In this document: positions 15,018 through 24,770 of the stretch, one piece after another
Layout: each line of letters starts with the position of its first letter
Numbering within the stretch: the stretch's first letter is position 1
From: a virus
Length of the DNA stretch: 34,252 nucleotides
Reading direction: 5' to 3' (one strand)
IMG/VR virus record: IMGVR_UViG_3300020053_000593
Span: 1-34,252 of that record
Translations under genes and position numbers: made by a program
The notes under the pieces: generated by a model
What the model saw: the letters and a program-made list of their open reading frames with translations, nothing else
Told to the model about the DNA's origin: nothing
Database searches by the model: none

Positions 15018-17404
15018 AACAATATCAGTCATCTGGCATTACAATGACTGGCATGCAACAATTTACTAATGCACCTATTCAAGAATCACTTGCAGCAAAT
15101 GAACGTCTTGATAGATTTTTAACTTCTGCTGGTACAAAATTTCTTGAACAAGCAAATGTTTATGCAAGTGAACAAGCAGTTAAAGATGCTATTGCTAATC
15201 CAATTACAAAAGAACAAATAGATCAAGCACGTCAAACGGGTGGTAATCCAATTGATGAGTTTTTAAAAGGTGGTAAAACTTATAATGATGCAATTAAGGA
15301 CGTTTTAAGTCAACAAATTGCTGGAGAGTTAAGACTAGAGTTAGATCAAACTAGTGCAGATATTTTAGAGCAAGTGCGTCTCGGAAAGATTACTAATCAA
15401 GGCCAAGTTTTACAAAAATTACAAGAGCCTATTTCTGCTCATGTTGAGTTTTTAAGTGGGATTAATCCTAAAATTGCTGAAGGTTATGGCGCACAAGCAA
15501 CTGCATCTGCACGTAACTATCTTAATCAAGCAGATACATTAATACGTAATCAAGAAGAAGAAAAGCGTGTATTTAATGCTGAGTTGATGAAAGTCAATGT
15601 AGAACGTGATTATCAAAACTTTTTACTTGCTTATCCTAATGCCACATTAGAACAAAAACAACAATACAAAGATGTTATCCAGCAAATGGCAAGAGACATG
15701 TCATTTAGCGGTACACGTCAACAAGTAAAATTAGCGCAACAATTAGCTGATGGATTACAGTTTATTGATGATGGCCATCATGCAAAAGCTATTGCACAAA
15801 AATACAGAGGCAAAAGTATCTTAGAAGTTTTAAATGCATTACCAAAAGATAAATCATCTGAAGCAAGTTATTACATGCAGTCTACAGATAAAGATAGATT
15901 TGCAAAGTTAATTAACAATGAACTGTCATATATTAACTCAGAGATTGCAGCTCGAGACAAGATCGCACAAAGAGAATTAAGATTAATTAATGATAATTAT
16001 TTGGCAGAAGGTCAGCGTATTCCTCCAGCTAAAATTAAAGAAATGTATGCGCTAGTTGGGCCTGGATCTGATTTGATAGACCAAATTGATCTTATGGTTA
16101 AACAATCAACTCAAATTGAACAGCTTAATAAAACAAGTTTACCTGAATTAGCAGCAGAGCGAGATGAATTATTAGCAATAAAAATTGATCCTAATAAAGA
16201 CTTAACAATAGATCAAAATCAAAGATTAAGCATATTAGAACCGTATGTAAAAAATATGGTTGTTGCTTTAAAAAATGATCCTGTTGGCTTAATAGGCAAG
16301 CGTGATGGAAACTTTGAAGAGTTAAATTTAAATGATCCTGATTTGGCAAACAAAGTTCTAGCAAGAAAGCAACTAGTAGAACGCAATGCTGACAAGTATG
16401 GTATTAGCGATCTTGATAAAGATATGCTGTTATTTACTAAAGATGAGGTTAATGCATTTGTAAATACATACAAACTCTCTGATGCTCAAACTAGAATAGC
16501 TATGTTACAAGTATTAGATGACCAGTTTGGTGCAGATAACTCAGCTGCGTTAGTTCAATTAGTTCAAGGCGGCTTACCTACAACTGCGGAATTATCATCT
16601 TATTTTAGCGATCCAATATTAACTGCCAAGTTTATGAGCTTTGATGATGAGGAAGAACAAAAACGCTTAATAACCGTAGCTAAAGAAAAAAATACTACAT
16701 ATATTGAAATTCGTAGAGAAATTGCTAATCAACTTGCAGCTTTTGACAATGTTGTTATGTTACAAAATCCAATGAATAAAAGTATTGCAACACAAAAATT
16801 AGATAATATTAAAGATGCATTAACTTACTTAGCCATTAGTGAAATGCAATCAGGTAAATCATTAAGTAATTCTGTTAAAGACGCAGCTGGAACATTAACA
16901 AAAACTTTTCAACTTAAAGATACTTATTATGTTCCTACAAAATATAATAGTAAAGAGATTGACCCAGATAATATTATTGCCAAAGCAGAGCGTATTAAAG
17001 ATATTCATTTAGCAGATTTTAATGCAGTCCCATTTGGCTCATTTCTAAATATTGTAGATGAGAAAGAGCGTGATTTAGAGTTTAGAACTCAAATGGTAGA
17101 GAATGGTAAGTGGCAAAACACTGCTGATGGTACTGGATTAATCTATGGTATTACTATGGCTGATGGTTCTTTTGGTCCGATACAAAATGCAAATGGTAAT
17201 TTCTTAACATTTAAATTTGACGATGCAAGCATGGTTGTACCATTTACTAACATAGACATTACAGTTCCAAAAGGCGAAACAGTAATTGAAAGAATAGGGC
17301 GTAAGAAACAGGCGCAAAAAAGATTAACTATGCCAGCCGATGAACTGAGAATTCTAGAAGAGAAAAAAGCTAGAGGCAAGCGAGTCTTTGGCTTAGAGGA
17401 TTAA
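15005..17404 (+). CDS. Internal virion protein, T7 gp15-like
   Basis: This 799-residue, strongly helical and charged protein begins MGKLKQYQSSGITMTGMQQF. T7 gp15 is 747 residues and sits at the same position, between gp14 and gp16; it spans the periplasm during DNA ejection. No signal peptide or membrane segment is seen. Motifs are few, so the assignment depends on size, order and composition. It overlaps the previous gene by 13 bases and ends one base before the next gene. Confidence 0.75.
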   Translation: MGKLKQYQSSGITMTGMQQFTNAPIQESLAANERLDRFLTSAGTKFLEQANVYASEQAVKDAIANPITKEQIDQARQTGGNPIDEFLKGGKTYNDAIKDVLSQQIAGELRLELDQTSADILEQVRLGKITNQGQVLQKLQEPISAHVEFLSGINPKIAEGYGAQATASARNYLNQADTLIRNQEEEKRVFNAELMKVNVERDYQNFLLAYPNATLEQKQQYKDVIQQMARDMSFSGTRQQVKLAQQLADGLQFIDDGHHAKAIAQKYRGKSILEVLNALPKDKSSEASYYMQSTDKDRFAKLINNELSYINSEIAARDKIAQRELRLINDNYLAEGQRIPPAKIKEMYALVGPGSDLIDQIDLMVKQSTQIEQLNKTSLPELAAERDELLAIKIDPNKDLTIDQNQRLSILEPYVKNMVVALKNDPVGLIGKRDGNFEELNLNDPDLANKVLARKQLVERNADKYGISDLDKDMLLFTKDEVNAFVNTYKLSDAQTRIAMLQVLDDQFGADNSAALVQLVQGGLPTTAELSSYFSDPILTAKFMSFDDEEEQKRLITVAKEKNTTYIEIRREIANQLAAFDNVVMLQNPMNKSIATQKLDNIKDALTYLAISEMQSGKSLSNSVKDAAGTLTKTFQLKDTYYVPTKYNSKEIDPDNIIAKAERIKDIHLADFNAVPFGSFLNIVDEKERDLEFRTQMVENGKWQNTADGTGLIYGITMADGSFGPIQNANGNFLTFKFDDASMVVPFTNIDITVPKGETVIERIGRKKQAQKRLTMPADELRILEEKKARGKRVFGLED

Positions 17405-17405
17405 T

Positions 17406-18617
17406 ATGGCTCAAATAGGATTTGGTCTTGAGATTAATACATCAGTACAAGAATCTGGTTATGATCAATATATTGTAGGCCTTGGTGATGTTTTAAAAGC
17501 AACCGCTAAAGAGACATGGGCAAGAAATCCACTAGAATCTACACAAACATTAATTGAATTACAACGTGCAAAACAAAATGAGAATAGCCCTCTTGTTCCT
17601 AAAGATCAACTCAATAAAGAATATGGTGAGCTAGGCTTATCATTTGAAGAAGATGAATACCAATCTGTTGTTGACTTAATGGTTGAAGAGAAGCAAGCAG
17701 AACGTGAAAGACAAGCTATTATTGCACGAGGCCCACAAGGTTTTGGTGTTGGTGTAGCTAAGTTTGCAGTAGGTTTAGGTGTAAGTATGCTAGATCCTAT
17801 TAACGTAGCATCAGCATTTATTCCAGTTGTTGGTCAAGCACGTATGGCACAAATGGTAGCCAAGCAAGGATTTACTCGAGCTAGGTTTGCTAAAGGTGTA
17901 ATAGAAGGTGCTGTCGGTGCCGCAGTTGTAGAACCTATTGTTGCATTAGCAGCCAATGAATTACAAGCAGATTATGGCCTAGCAGATAGTTTCTTAAACA
18001 TTACCTTTGGATCAATCCTTGGTGGTGGATTACATGTAGCTTCTGGAAAACTATCAGATCTTGCGATTAGAACAGAGTTTAAAGCAAAGGTAAGACGAGC
18101 CAGAGAGGAATTAGGTATAGATTCACCTAACTTAAGAGATGCTGAGATCAATCTATATAAAGCATACTATCCAGAAAACTCTGCTGTCATGAGAGATCTA
18201 GAAAGAACTGATCCGCTGACTAGAAAAACATTGCTTGAAAAATCATTGAATGACTTGTTGTTAGAAAAGGAAGTTGATGTATCACCGATTGTAGATGCTG
18301 ACTCTACATTAAAACAATCATCTGATACTTCTGCTAAACCAAATAACAGAGTTAAACCAGAAAAAACAAAGATTGACCAACAAGAAAAAACTGCTGTTAA
18401 TAATACAGTCAATAAAACAGAATCAGACTTTGATATTGAAATAGAAAACTTAACGAAGAGACTAGAAGAGAAACGTCAAGCACGTCCAGAGTTAAGATTT
18501 GATGAAGATGCAAAAGAGATTCAAGCCGCATCAGAAGCACTTGATGAAGCACAAGCTAAGTCTACTGATTTAGAAGCAGCAATTAAAGATTTAACCAATT
18601 GTTTAAACGGAAGATAA
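17406..18617 (+). CDS. Internal virion protein, gp16-like N-terminal part
   Basis: This 403-residue protein has hydrophobic, Gly/Ala-rich segments at about 110-145 (with VAKFAVGLGVSMLDPINVAS), 163-185 and 195-212 that may insert in the membrane, then a charged, coiled-coil-like end rich in Lys and Glu from about 285. With the following 860-residue protein it covers 1263 residues, close to T7 gp16 (1318), and the order suits a gp16 homologue divided in two. The lytic transglycosylase domain of T7 gp16 (catalytic Glu in a GLxQ context) was not seen. The role in ejection is inferred. Confidence 0.65.
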   Translation: MAQIGFGLEINTSVQESGYDQYIVGLGDVLKATAKETWARNPLESTQTLIELQRAKQNENSPLVPKDQLNKEYGELGLSFEEDEYQSVVDLMVEEKQAERERQAIIARGPQGFGVGVAKFAVGLGVSMLDPINVASAFIPVVGQARMAQMVAKQGFTRARFAKGVIEGAVGAAVVEPIVALAANELQADYGLADSFLNITFGSILGGGLHVASGKLSDLAIRTEFKAKVRRAREELGIDSPNLRDAEINLYKAYYPENSAVMRDLERTDPLTRKTLLEKSLNDLLLEKEVDVSPIVDADSTLKQSSDTSAKPNNRVKPEKTKIDQQEKTAVNNTVNKTESDFDIEIENLTKRLEEKRQARPELRFDEDAKEIQAASEALDEAQAKSTDLEAAIKDLTNCLNGR

Positions 18618-18618
18618 G

Positions 18619-21201
18619 ATGGCAGATAAATGTTTATTAAGAGTTGAAAAGTTACTAGACAAGTCATCTATCGGCTTTGTTGAAAAAGATGAGATTCTGA
18701 ATCAAATTAAGATCGCACAAGCTGAGCTTAAACTAAGTAGCATTGATGAAATTAACGTTGATAAAGTTGCTAAAGACGTACAAGCTCAGATTGTATTACA
18801 ACGTAAAATCAATAAACGTAATGCTATTGAAGATGAAATCAAAGGAAGAGAGTTAGTTGATTACGTGTTAGATGAGTTTCCAGACAATCCACAAGAAGGA
18901 TTAACAGCGATTCTGGTTGGCTCAACTGATCAGAAGAAAGGGGCTAGGGCCTCAGCAGCAGTTCAACAGCATGCGGCAGTCAATCAATTGATTAATGGAT
19001 TTCCTAAAAAGCTTAGAGATGCTGGTGTAGAGAAGTTATTTGCTAATGCCGACAGAAATACTCAATTAAGAATTGCTAGAACATGGTATGAATTAGCACA
19101 ACAACCGACTAAAGCAGAAGCCGATGCTGGAGTTAAACCGAAAGTCACAGAAAAGAATCCAGAGATTGTAAAGATTGCAACGATTATGCATGAATACTCT
19201 GAGATGGTCAGGCAACAACTTAATGATCGTGGTGCAAACATTCCTAAACTTTGGGGTTATGTGGTCAGACAATCTCATGATCCATATCTTGTGCGTGATG
19301 CAGCAAAGGTATTAGGCAAACAAGATGTACCGACAGATCCAGCATTAGCTAATAAATACGATCAAAACTATAACAAGAACTTTGCTGCCTGGAAGGATTT
19401 TGTTATGGATAAATTAGATAAAGATAGAACATTTGCTGATACAGACAACATTGATGAGTTTATGTTGTTTGCATACAACTCTCTTGTGCGTAATGAAAGC
19501 TTAAAATCTAATGGTGCTGAGTTTACTTTTGGTGCAAGGCCAACAAAAAACGTTGCTAAATCAGCAGAGATGAAACGAGTCTTACACTTTAAAGATGCAG
19601 ACAGTTGGTTTGAATATAATGAAATGTTTGGTGTTGGTAACTTGAATGAATCATTCTTTTCTGGCTTAACAACTGCTGGTCGTAACATTGGTATTATGGA
19701 TACATTAGGAACCAAGCCCGCACAGAACTTTGAGAAGATTAGAAAAGCTGTAGCAACACGTATGGCCCAGCAAGGTAAAGATGCTGGTAAAGTATCTAGT
19801 GGTCAATACAAGAAATACATGGACGTTATTGATGGTACTATCTATTCTGTTGAAGGATTTGCATTAGCCAGATGGTCAGCTATAGCTCGTACTGTGGCTA
19901 GTACAGCTAAGCTTGGTGGAGCTGTCATTAGTGCTGCATCTGACTTAGCTCAGTATGGTGCTGAAATGAGATACCAAGGTCGAGGTTTTTTGAGTGGTAT
20001 GGCTGAAGCATTAGGATCGTTGTTCAGATTAAAAAGCAGTAAAGATAAGAAAGAGATTGCAGAAGCTTTAGGCTTTATGGCTGACAATACCATATATGAC
20101 ATATCAGGACGATTCCAGGTTGGTGATAACTTATCTAAAGGTTGGACGAATGTCCAAAGAACATTCTTTAAATACAACTTACTATCTTGGTGGACTAATA
20201 CTCTCAAAGAAGGTGCAATGTTAAGCATGGCAAATTACTTTGCTAAACAAAAGAACCTCCAGTTTGATCAATTAAATCCATCATTAAAGAATCTATTCAA
20301 TCAATATAACATTGATGCAGCACGCTGGGATGTTATTCGATCAGTCGCTATGGAAAGATCTGCTGATGGCAAAGAGTTTATTAGCATTAGAAACTTAGAT
20401 AATATTACTGATCAACAAGCATTAAATATTGCTGGATTGAAACAGGCAAGTGAACGTGAGATTAGAATCATCAAAGAAAAGTTTAAATCATCTGTGTCTG
20501 GTATGTTATTAGATAGGTCTACTTACGCTGTGATTGAACCAGATGCAAAGATTAAAGCAAAGATGACTCAAGGATTGTTAGCGGGTACATACCTTGGTGA
20601 GGCTATTCGTTTTATCGGACAGTTTAAAGCATTCCCAATGTCTATTGTATACAAAACATTATCTAGAGAAGCATCATTCTGGAGAGCGGGCAATAAAGCT
20701 AGAGCAATTAGTGGTGTGTCTTCAGTGTTAGTAACATCTGCTTTACTTGGATATGTATCCATGACTGCTAAAGACATACTCAAAGGCCGATCTGCACGTG
20801 ATCCATTAAAAGCTAAAACATGGACAGCCGCATTTTTACAAGGTGGTGGTTTGGGTATATATGGTGATGTGTTATTCCAGGAAACAAGAAGTGGTGCAGA
20901 CATTGCAGCAAGTATGCTTGGCCCAGTCCCATTAAGTGCATTTGATGTGTTGCAAGGAATTAAATACGGAGTTAGTGGTGAAGGTGATAAAGCTGCACGA
21001 CAAGCGTATCGAGTGATATCTACCAATATACCTTTCTTAAACCTGTTCTATACTAAAACAGCATTTGATTATCTTATTGGATATCAAATGATGGAGACTA
21101 TGAATCCAGGTGTATTAAAGAGAATGGAGAAAAGAATGGAAAAAGACTACAATCAGGAGTTTTTATTGACTAAACCATCGCAACAATTTACAGGTTTTTA
21201 G
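18619..21201 (+). CDS. Large internal virion protein, gp16-like C-terminal part
   Basis: This 860-residue protein starts MADKCLLRVEKLLDKSSIG one base after the previous stop. It is mainly helical, with segments such as GYVVRQSHDPYLVRD, and hydrophobic stretches near 412-440 (TVASTAKLGGAVISAASDLA) and near 695-720 (SGVSSVLVTSALLGYV). These suit a protein ejected with the DNA that forms the inner-membrane end of the channel. It closes the internal-protein block before the tail fibre. A direct catalytic motif is not visible. Confidence 0.7.
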   Translation: MADKCLLRVEKLLDKSSIGFVEKDEILNQIKIAQAELKLSSIDEINVDKVAKDVQAQIVLQRKINKRNAIEDEIKGRELVDYVLDEFPDNPQEGLTAILVGSTDQKKGARASAAVQQHAAVNQLINGFPKKLRDAGVEKLFANADRNTQLRIARTWYELAQQPTKAEADAGVKPKVTEKNPEIVKIATIMHEYSEMVRQQLNDRGANIPKLWGYVVRQSHDPYLVRDAAKVLGKQDVPTDPALANKYDQNYNKNFAAWKDFVMDKLDKDRTFADTDNIDEFMLFAYNSLVRNESLKSNGAEFTFGARPTKNVAKSAEMKRVLHFKDADSWFEYNEMFGVGNLNESFFSGLTTAGRNIGIMDTLGTKPAQNFEKIRKAVATRMAQQGKDAGKVSSGQYKKYMDVIDGTIYSVEGFALARWSAIARTVASTAKLGGAVISAASDLAQYGAEMRYQGRGFLSGMAEALGSLFRLKSSKDKKEIAEALGFMADNTIYDISGRFQVGDNLSKGWTNVQRTFFKYNLLSWWTNTLKEGAMLSMANYFAKQKNLQFDQLNPSLKNLFNQYNIDAARWDVIRSVAMERSADGKEFISIRNLDNITDQQALNIAGLKQASEREIRIIKEKFKSSVSGMLLDRSTYAVIEPDAKIKAKMTQGLLAGTYLGEAIRFIGQFKAFPMSIVYKTLSREASFWRAGNKARAISGVSSVLVTSALLGYVSMTAKDILKGRSARDPLKAKTWTAAFLQGGGLGIYGDVLFQETRSGADIAASMLGPVPLSAFDVLQGIKYGVSGEGDKAARQAYRVISTNIPFLNLFYTKTAFDYLIGYQMMETMNPGVLKRMEKRMEKDYNQEFLLTKPSQQFTGF

Positions 21202-21210
21202 CATTATCAG

Positions 21211-21234
21211 ATATCACTTAGTGGATATTTTATA
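21211..21234 (+). terminator. Weak hairpin with T run after ejection genes
   Basis: ATATC (21211-21215) pairs with GATAT (21224-21228), extended by two inner pairs around a TTA loop with one bulged G; the sequence then runs TTTTATATT. The stem is AT-rich and weak, so termination is at best partial. It lies in the 65-base gap before the tail fibre gene. Confidence 0.3.
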
Positions 21235-21266
21235 TTAACAAGAGTAAAATATAGTAGAGGATTATT

Positions 21267-24200
21267 ATGGCAATCGACATATCAAGCACAACGAGACGTA
21301 TAGTTTACACTGGTTCAGCTGGTGTAGGCCCTTACGCATTTGAATTCGAAGTATTAGCACAGACTGACATTGCTGTATACTTTAACTACACAGAACTTAC
21401 TCTAACCACAGACTATACTGTATCCATTGATGGAGATGGAACTGGATCTGTTACGATTGTGACTGGCACTAATGTTCCTAGCACGCCTACTGCGTCTGAT
21501 CGAATTACAATCATTGGCGATAGAACAATTCAAAGAACAACAGACTTTACAACTGGTGGTCCACTCTTCGCTACATCCTTGAACGATGAGTTTGATAGCC
21601 AAACAATCTTTGTACAACAAGTTCAAGAACAATCTGATCGTGCATTACGTGCGCCTAATACAGATCCTACTACAGTGAATATGACATTGCCAAACAATGT
21701 GGATCGTGCTAACAAAACATTAGCGTTTGATGCAGATGGTAATCCAACCATTGGTGAACAAGTTGGTGACTACCGTGGAAACTGGTCATCTGGCGTTGAA
21801 TACAATAAGCGTGACTTAGTTAAAGACACAAGCAATGAAAACGTTTACATCTGTCTTACTGCACACACATCTTCAGGATCATTACCGATTGACTCTAATG
21901 CAGATGCTGCTAAATGGGCAGTGCTGGTTGATGCTGAATCAGTACAAGATATTGCAGATGCAGCAGAAGCAAGTGCCACAGATGCAGAAGCCGCACAAAC
22001 AGCAGCAGAAGCCGCACAAGCTTTAGCCGAAACTGCACAAACAGCCGCAGAGTTAGCACAGACTGGAGCAGAGACTGCTGAAACAAATGCAGAGACTGCA
22101 CAGACTGGAGCAGAAACAGCACAAGGATTAGCAGAGGCCGCACAAGCAGCGGCTGAAGCCGTGTTCGATAACTTTGATGATGCATACCTTGGTGCTAAAG
22201 CTAGTGATCCTACATTAGACAATGATGGTAATGCATTAGCCGATGGCGCATTATACTTTGATACAACAAACAATGTCATGAAAGTATATGACCTTGGCAC
22301 AACAACTTGGTATCAACTTACACCTTCTGTAGAAAATCAAACTAACATCAATACTGTTGCTGGCATTAGTGCTGACGTTACTACAGTCGCTGGCATTGAA
22401 TCAGATGTCACTACTGTTGCAGCAGATGGAACTGACATAGGCACAGTAGCTACGAACATTGCTGATGTAAATACTGTAGCTGGAATCAGTGCAGATGTGA
22501 GTGCCGTTGCAGCGAATGAAACTAACATCAATGCAGTCAACGCAAACGAAACAAACATTAACACTACCGCAACTAACATAGCTAATGTGAATACCACTGC
22601 AACTAATATAGCTAACGTGAATACCACTGCAACTAATATAGCCAATGTCAATACGACCGCAACCAATATTGCAGATGTTACAACAGTAGCTGGCATTAGT
22701 GCTAATGTTACAACTGTCGCTGGACTCTCATCTGATATTACAACAGTTGTTGCTGATGCAGCTGACATAGGTACAGTGGCTGGATTATCAACAGAGATCA
22801 CAGCACTTGGTCCTATCAGTGATGACATTACAACTGTTTCAGATAATGTATCTGATGTAGTGACATTTGCAAATACATATTTAGGTGCAGCATCTTCTGC
22901 TCCAACCACATCTACAACTGGTGCTTTATATTACAACACAGTTGATGAGCAACTTTATGTATGGGATGGATCTGCATGGCAAGCTGCTGCATTCTCAGCA
23001 TCAGGAGCAGTAACTTCATTTAACACCAGAACAGGTGCTGTAACACTTACTGCAACTGATGTTAATACAGCATTAGGATCTGATGCTGTACTAGATTCAG
23101 ACATAGGATCAACAGTCCAGGCATATGATGCAACCATACTTAAGTCAGCAGACATTGGTACAAGTGTACAAGGTTACGATGCTGATACGGCTAAATACGA
23201 TGACACTACTGCTAACTTTACAGGTACTCTTCAGAATGGTGGTAGTAATGTTCTAGTCGATACAGATATTGGATCTACTGTTCAGGCCTATGATGCAAAT
23301 ATATTAACTTCATCAGACATCGGATCCACAGTACAGGGCTATGATGCAACTATCGTAGTTGATGCTGACATCGGTGTAACTGTTCAAGGATATGATGCAG
23401 ACACAGCTAAGTATGATGATGTTACTGCAAACTTCACAGGAAACTTACAACAAGGTGGTGCTAATGTTTTAACTGCAAACCAAACAATCACATTGTCAGG
23501 TGATGTGTCAGGAAGTGGAACTACATCTATTGCAGTAACTATTGCAGACGATTCACACAATCACATTATTAGTAATGTTGATGGATTACAAACAGCACTA
23601 GATGGCAAGCAACCATTAGATGCAGACTTAACTGCTATTGGTGGATTAGCAAACACTGACGGAAACTTTATTGTTGGTAATGGATCAACATGGGTGGCAG
23701 AATCAGGTGCTACTGCGAGAACATCATTAGGCCTAGGATCTCTTGCAACATTAAATGAAGTAAACGCATCTACAATTGCAGACAACTCTGTTGGTGCAGA
23801 TGAATTAAATGTATCAGGCAATGGTACTGCTGGACAATACCTTGCGTCTGATGGTGACGGAACAATGACATGGACTACTTTAGCAGCTGGTGGTGGCTTT
23901 AGCAACATAGAAGTTTTTACCTCACCAGGCACATGGACAAATCCAGGAACAGTAGAAAAAGTTAAAGTGACAGTAATTGGTGGTGGTGGTGGTGGTGGTT
24001 TACAAGGAACCTTTGGACCTACACCAGCTCCAATGGCTGGACAAGGAGGAGGTGGAGGTGCTGGTGGAGCAGCTATAGAAGTTGTACCGTTTCCTAGTGC
24101 CACTAACGTAACTGTTACAATTGGATCAGGTAGCACTGGAACAGGCGGTACTTCTTCATTTGGAGCTTATTGTTCTGCAACTGGTGGAGGTGCTGGAGGT

Positions 24201-24476
24201 ACATATATAGGTGGGACTGGAGGTGCTGGTTCTGGTGGATCGATCAATATAGATGGTCAAGCTGGTAGTGCTGGTGTGGTGACATTTCCAGGTCCGCAAA
24301 CAGGTCCTGGTGTTACTCAAGGAGGAGGTACTGGTGGATCTTCTATATTAGGTGGAGGTGGATTGTCACGTAATAGTGGGGGATTATATGGCGGAGGTGC
24401 TGGTGGAGCTTCAGCAACATCTTTACCCGCTCCTAATAGAACAGGTGGTGGTGGTGTAGTAATAGTGGAATATTAA
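21267..24476 (+). CDS. Tail fibre with glycine-rich receptor-binding tip
   Basis: This 1069-residue protein is the likely host-recognition fibre. Residues about 1-135 resemble the T7 gp17 N-terminal attachment domain (YTGSAGVGPYAFEFEV, LTTDYTVS). Residues 168-222 form a small domain ending AAKWAVLV. An Ala-rich coiled coil follows at 226-300, then I/V-repeat rods at 354-511, a second repeated rod with DIGSTVQAYDA units (610-741), and from about 880 a tip starting FTSPGTWTNPGTVEKVKVTV with many GGGGGG runs. Gly-rich tips of this kind pack as polyglycine helices or loops and carry receptor-binding residues. No chaperone gene was recognised next to it; the following 91-residue gene is a candidate. 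Confidence 0.92.
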   Translation: MAIDISSTTRRIVYTGSAGVGPYAFEFEVLAQTDIAVYFNYTELTLTTDYTVSIDGDGTGSVTIVTGTNVPSTPTASDRITIIGDRTIQRTTDFTTGGPLFATSLNDEFDSQTIFVQQVQEQSDRALRAPNTDPTTVNMTLPNNVDRANKTLAFDADGNPTIGEQVGDYRGNWSSGVEYNKRDLVKDTSNENVYICLTAHTSSGSLPIDSNADAAKWAVLVDAESVQDIADAAEASATDAEAAQTAAEAAQALAETAQTAAELAQTGAETAETNAETAQTGAETAQGLAEAAQAAAEAVFDNFDDAYLGAKASDPTLDNDGNALADGALYFDTTNNVMKVYDLGTTTWYQLTPSVENQTNINTVAGISADVTTVAGIESDVTTVAADGTDIGTVATNIADVNTVAGISADVSAVAANETNINAVNANETNINTTATNIANVNTTATNIANVNTTATNIANVNTTATNIADVTTVAGISANVTTVAGLSSDITTVVADAADIGTVAGLSTEITALGPISDDITTVSDNVSDVVTFANTYLGAASSAPTTSTTGALYYNTVDEQLYVWDGSAWQAAAFSASGAVTSFNTRTGAVTLTATDVNTALGSDAVLDSDIGSTVQAYDATILKSADIGTSVQGYDADTAKYDDTTANFTGTLQNGGSNVLVDTDIGSTVQAYDANILTSSDIGSTVQGYDATIVVDADIGVTVQGYDADTAKYDDVTANFTGNLQQGGANVLTANQTITLSGDVSGSGTTSIAVTIADDSHNHIISNVDGLQTALDGKQPLDADLTAIGGLANTDGNFIVGNGSTWVAESGATARTSLGLGSLATLNEVNASTIADNSVGADELNVSGNGTAGQYLASDGDGTMTWTTLAAGGGFSNIEVFTSPGTWTNPGTVEKVKVTVIGGGGGGGLQGTFGPTPAPMAGQGGGGGAGGAAIEVVPFPSATNVTVTIGSGSTGTGGTSSFGAYCSATGGGAGGTYIGGTGGAGSGGSINIDGQAGSAGVVTFPGPQTGPGVTQGGGTGGSSILGGGGLSRNSGGLYGGGAGGASATSLPAPNRTGGGGVVIVEY
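22560..22679 (+). repeat. Four tandem 30-bp units inside fibre gene
   Basis: Units at 22560, 22590, 22620 and 22650 each encode NTTATNIANV (the last ends ADV). Units two and three are nearly identical in bases, pointing to recent duplication. They lie in the fibre rod, and changes in unit number would change fibre length without frameshift. Confidence 0.85.
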
Positions 24477-24485
24477 GGATAAATT

Positions 24486-24761
24486 ATGGCAAAAAAAGCA
24501 TTAATTAGCACAACAGAAATTTCTAATGTTACTTGGATTTCCTCTTGGACATGGAATACAGAAACACAACAATATGATCCAAATTATTCTACAATAGAAG
24601 ATACTATGAGAGTTGCAGAAGTTGTTGATGCAAACAAAACATTTGAAACTTATTCGACATTAATATGGGTAGATTGTCCAGATGAGTGTATGGCAGATGT
24701 ATGGTATTACAAAGATGGATCATGCTATACTAAACAGGTTGATGAACCATATCCAGAATAA
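24486..24761 (+). CDS. Small fibre-associated protein, unknown
   Basis: This 91-residue protein begins MAKKALISTTEISNVTWISS and contains RVAEVVDANKTFE and STLIWVDCPDECMADVWYY. I recall short proteins with this order of blocks (KALIS, RVAEV, F, WVDC, YY) after tail fibre genes in several marine phages. They could be fibre tip components or assembly chaperones, but no function is established. It begins 10 bases after the fibre gene with AAGGA upstream. Confidence 0.6.
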   Translation: MAKKALISTTEISNVTWISSWTWNTETQQYDPNYSTIEDTMRVAEVVDANKTFETYSTLIWVDCPDECMADVWYYKDGSCYTKQVDEPYPE

Positions 24762-24770
24762 CAATATATT

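Noticed and set aside
20568-21026. 152-codon antisense frame in the large ejection protein
   Set aside because: It has no ribosome site or known motif and follows codon-position bias of the sense gene.
22560-22679. Possible CRISPR array
   Set aside because: The units are contiguous, without spacers, and lie in frame within a fibre gene.
22337-22909. 190-codon antisense frame in the fibre gene
   Set aside because: It mirrors the repeats of the fibre coding strand and is low-complexity (Val/Ala/Thr); no ribosome site or family.
23561-24136. 191-codon antisense frame rich in Pro
   Set aside because: The Pro runs are the complement of the glycine codons of the fibre tip.
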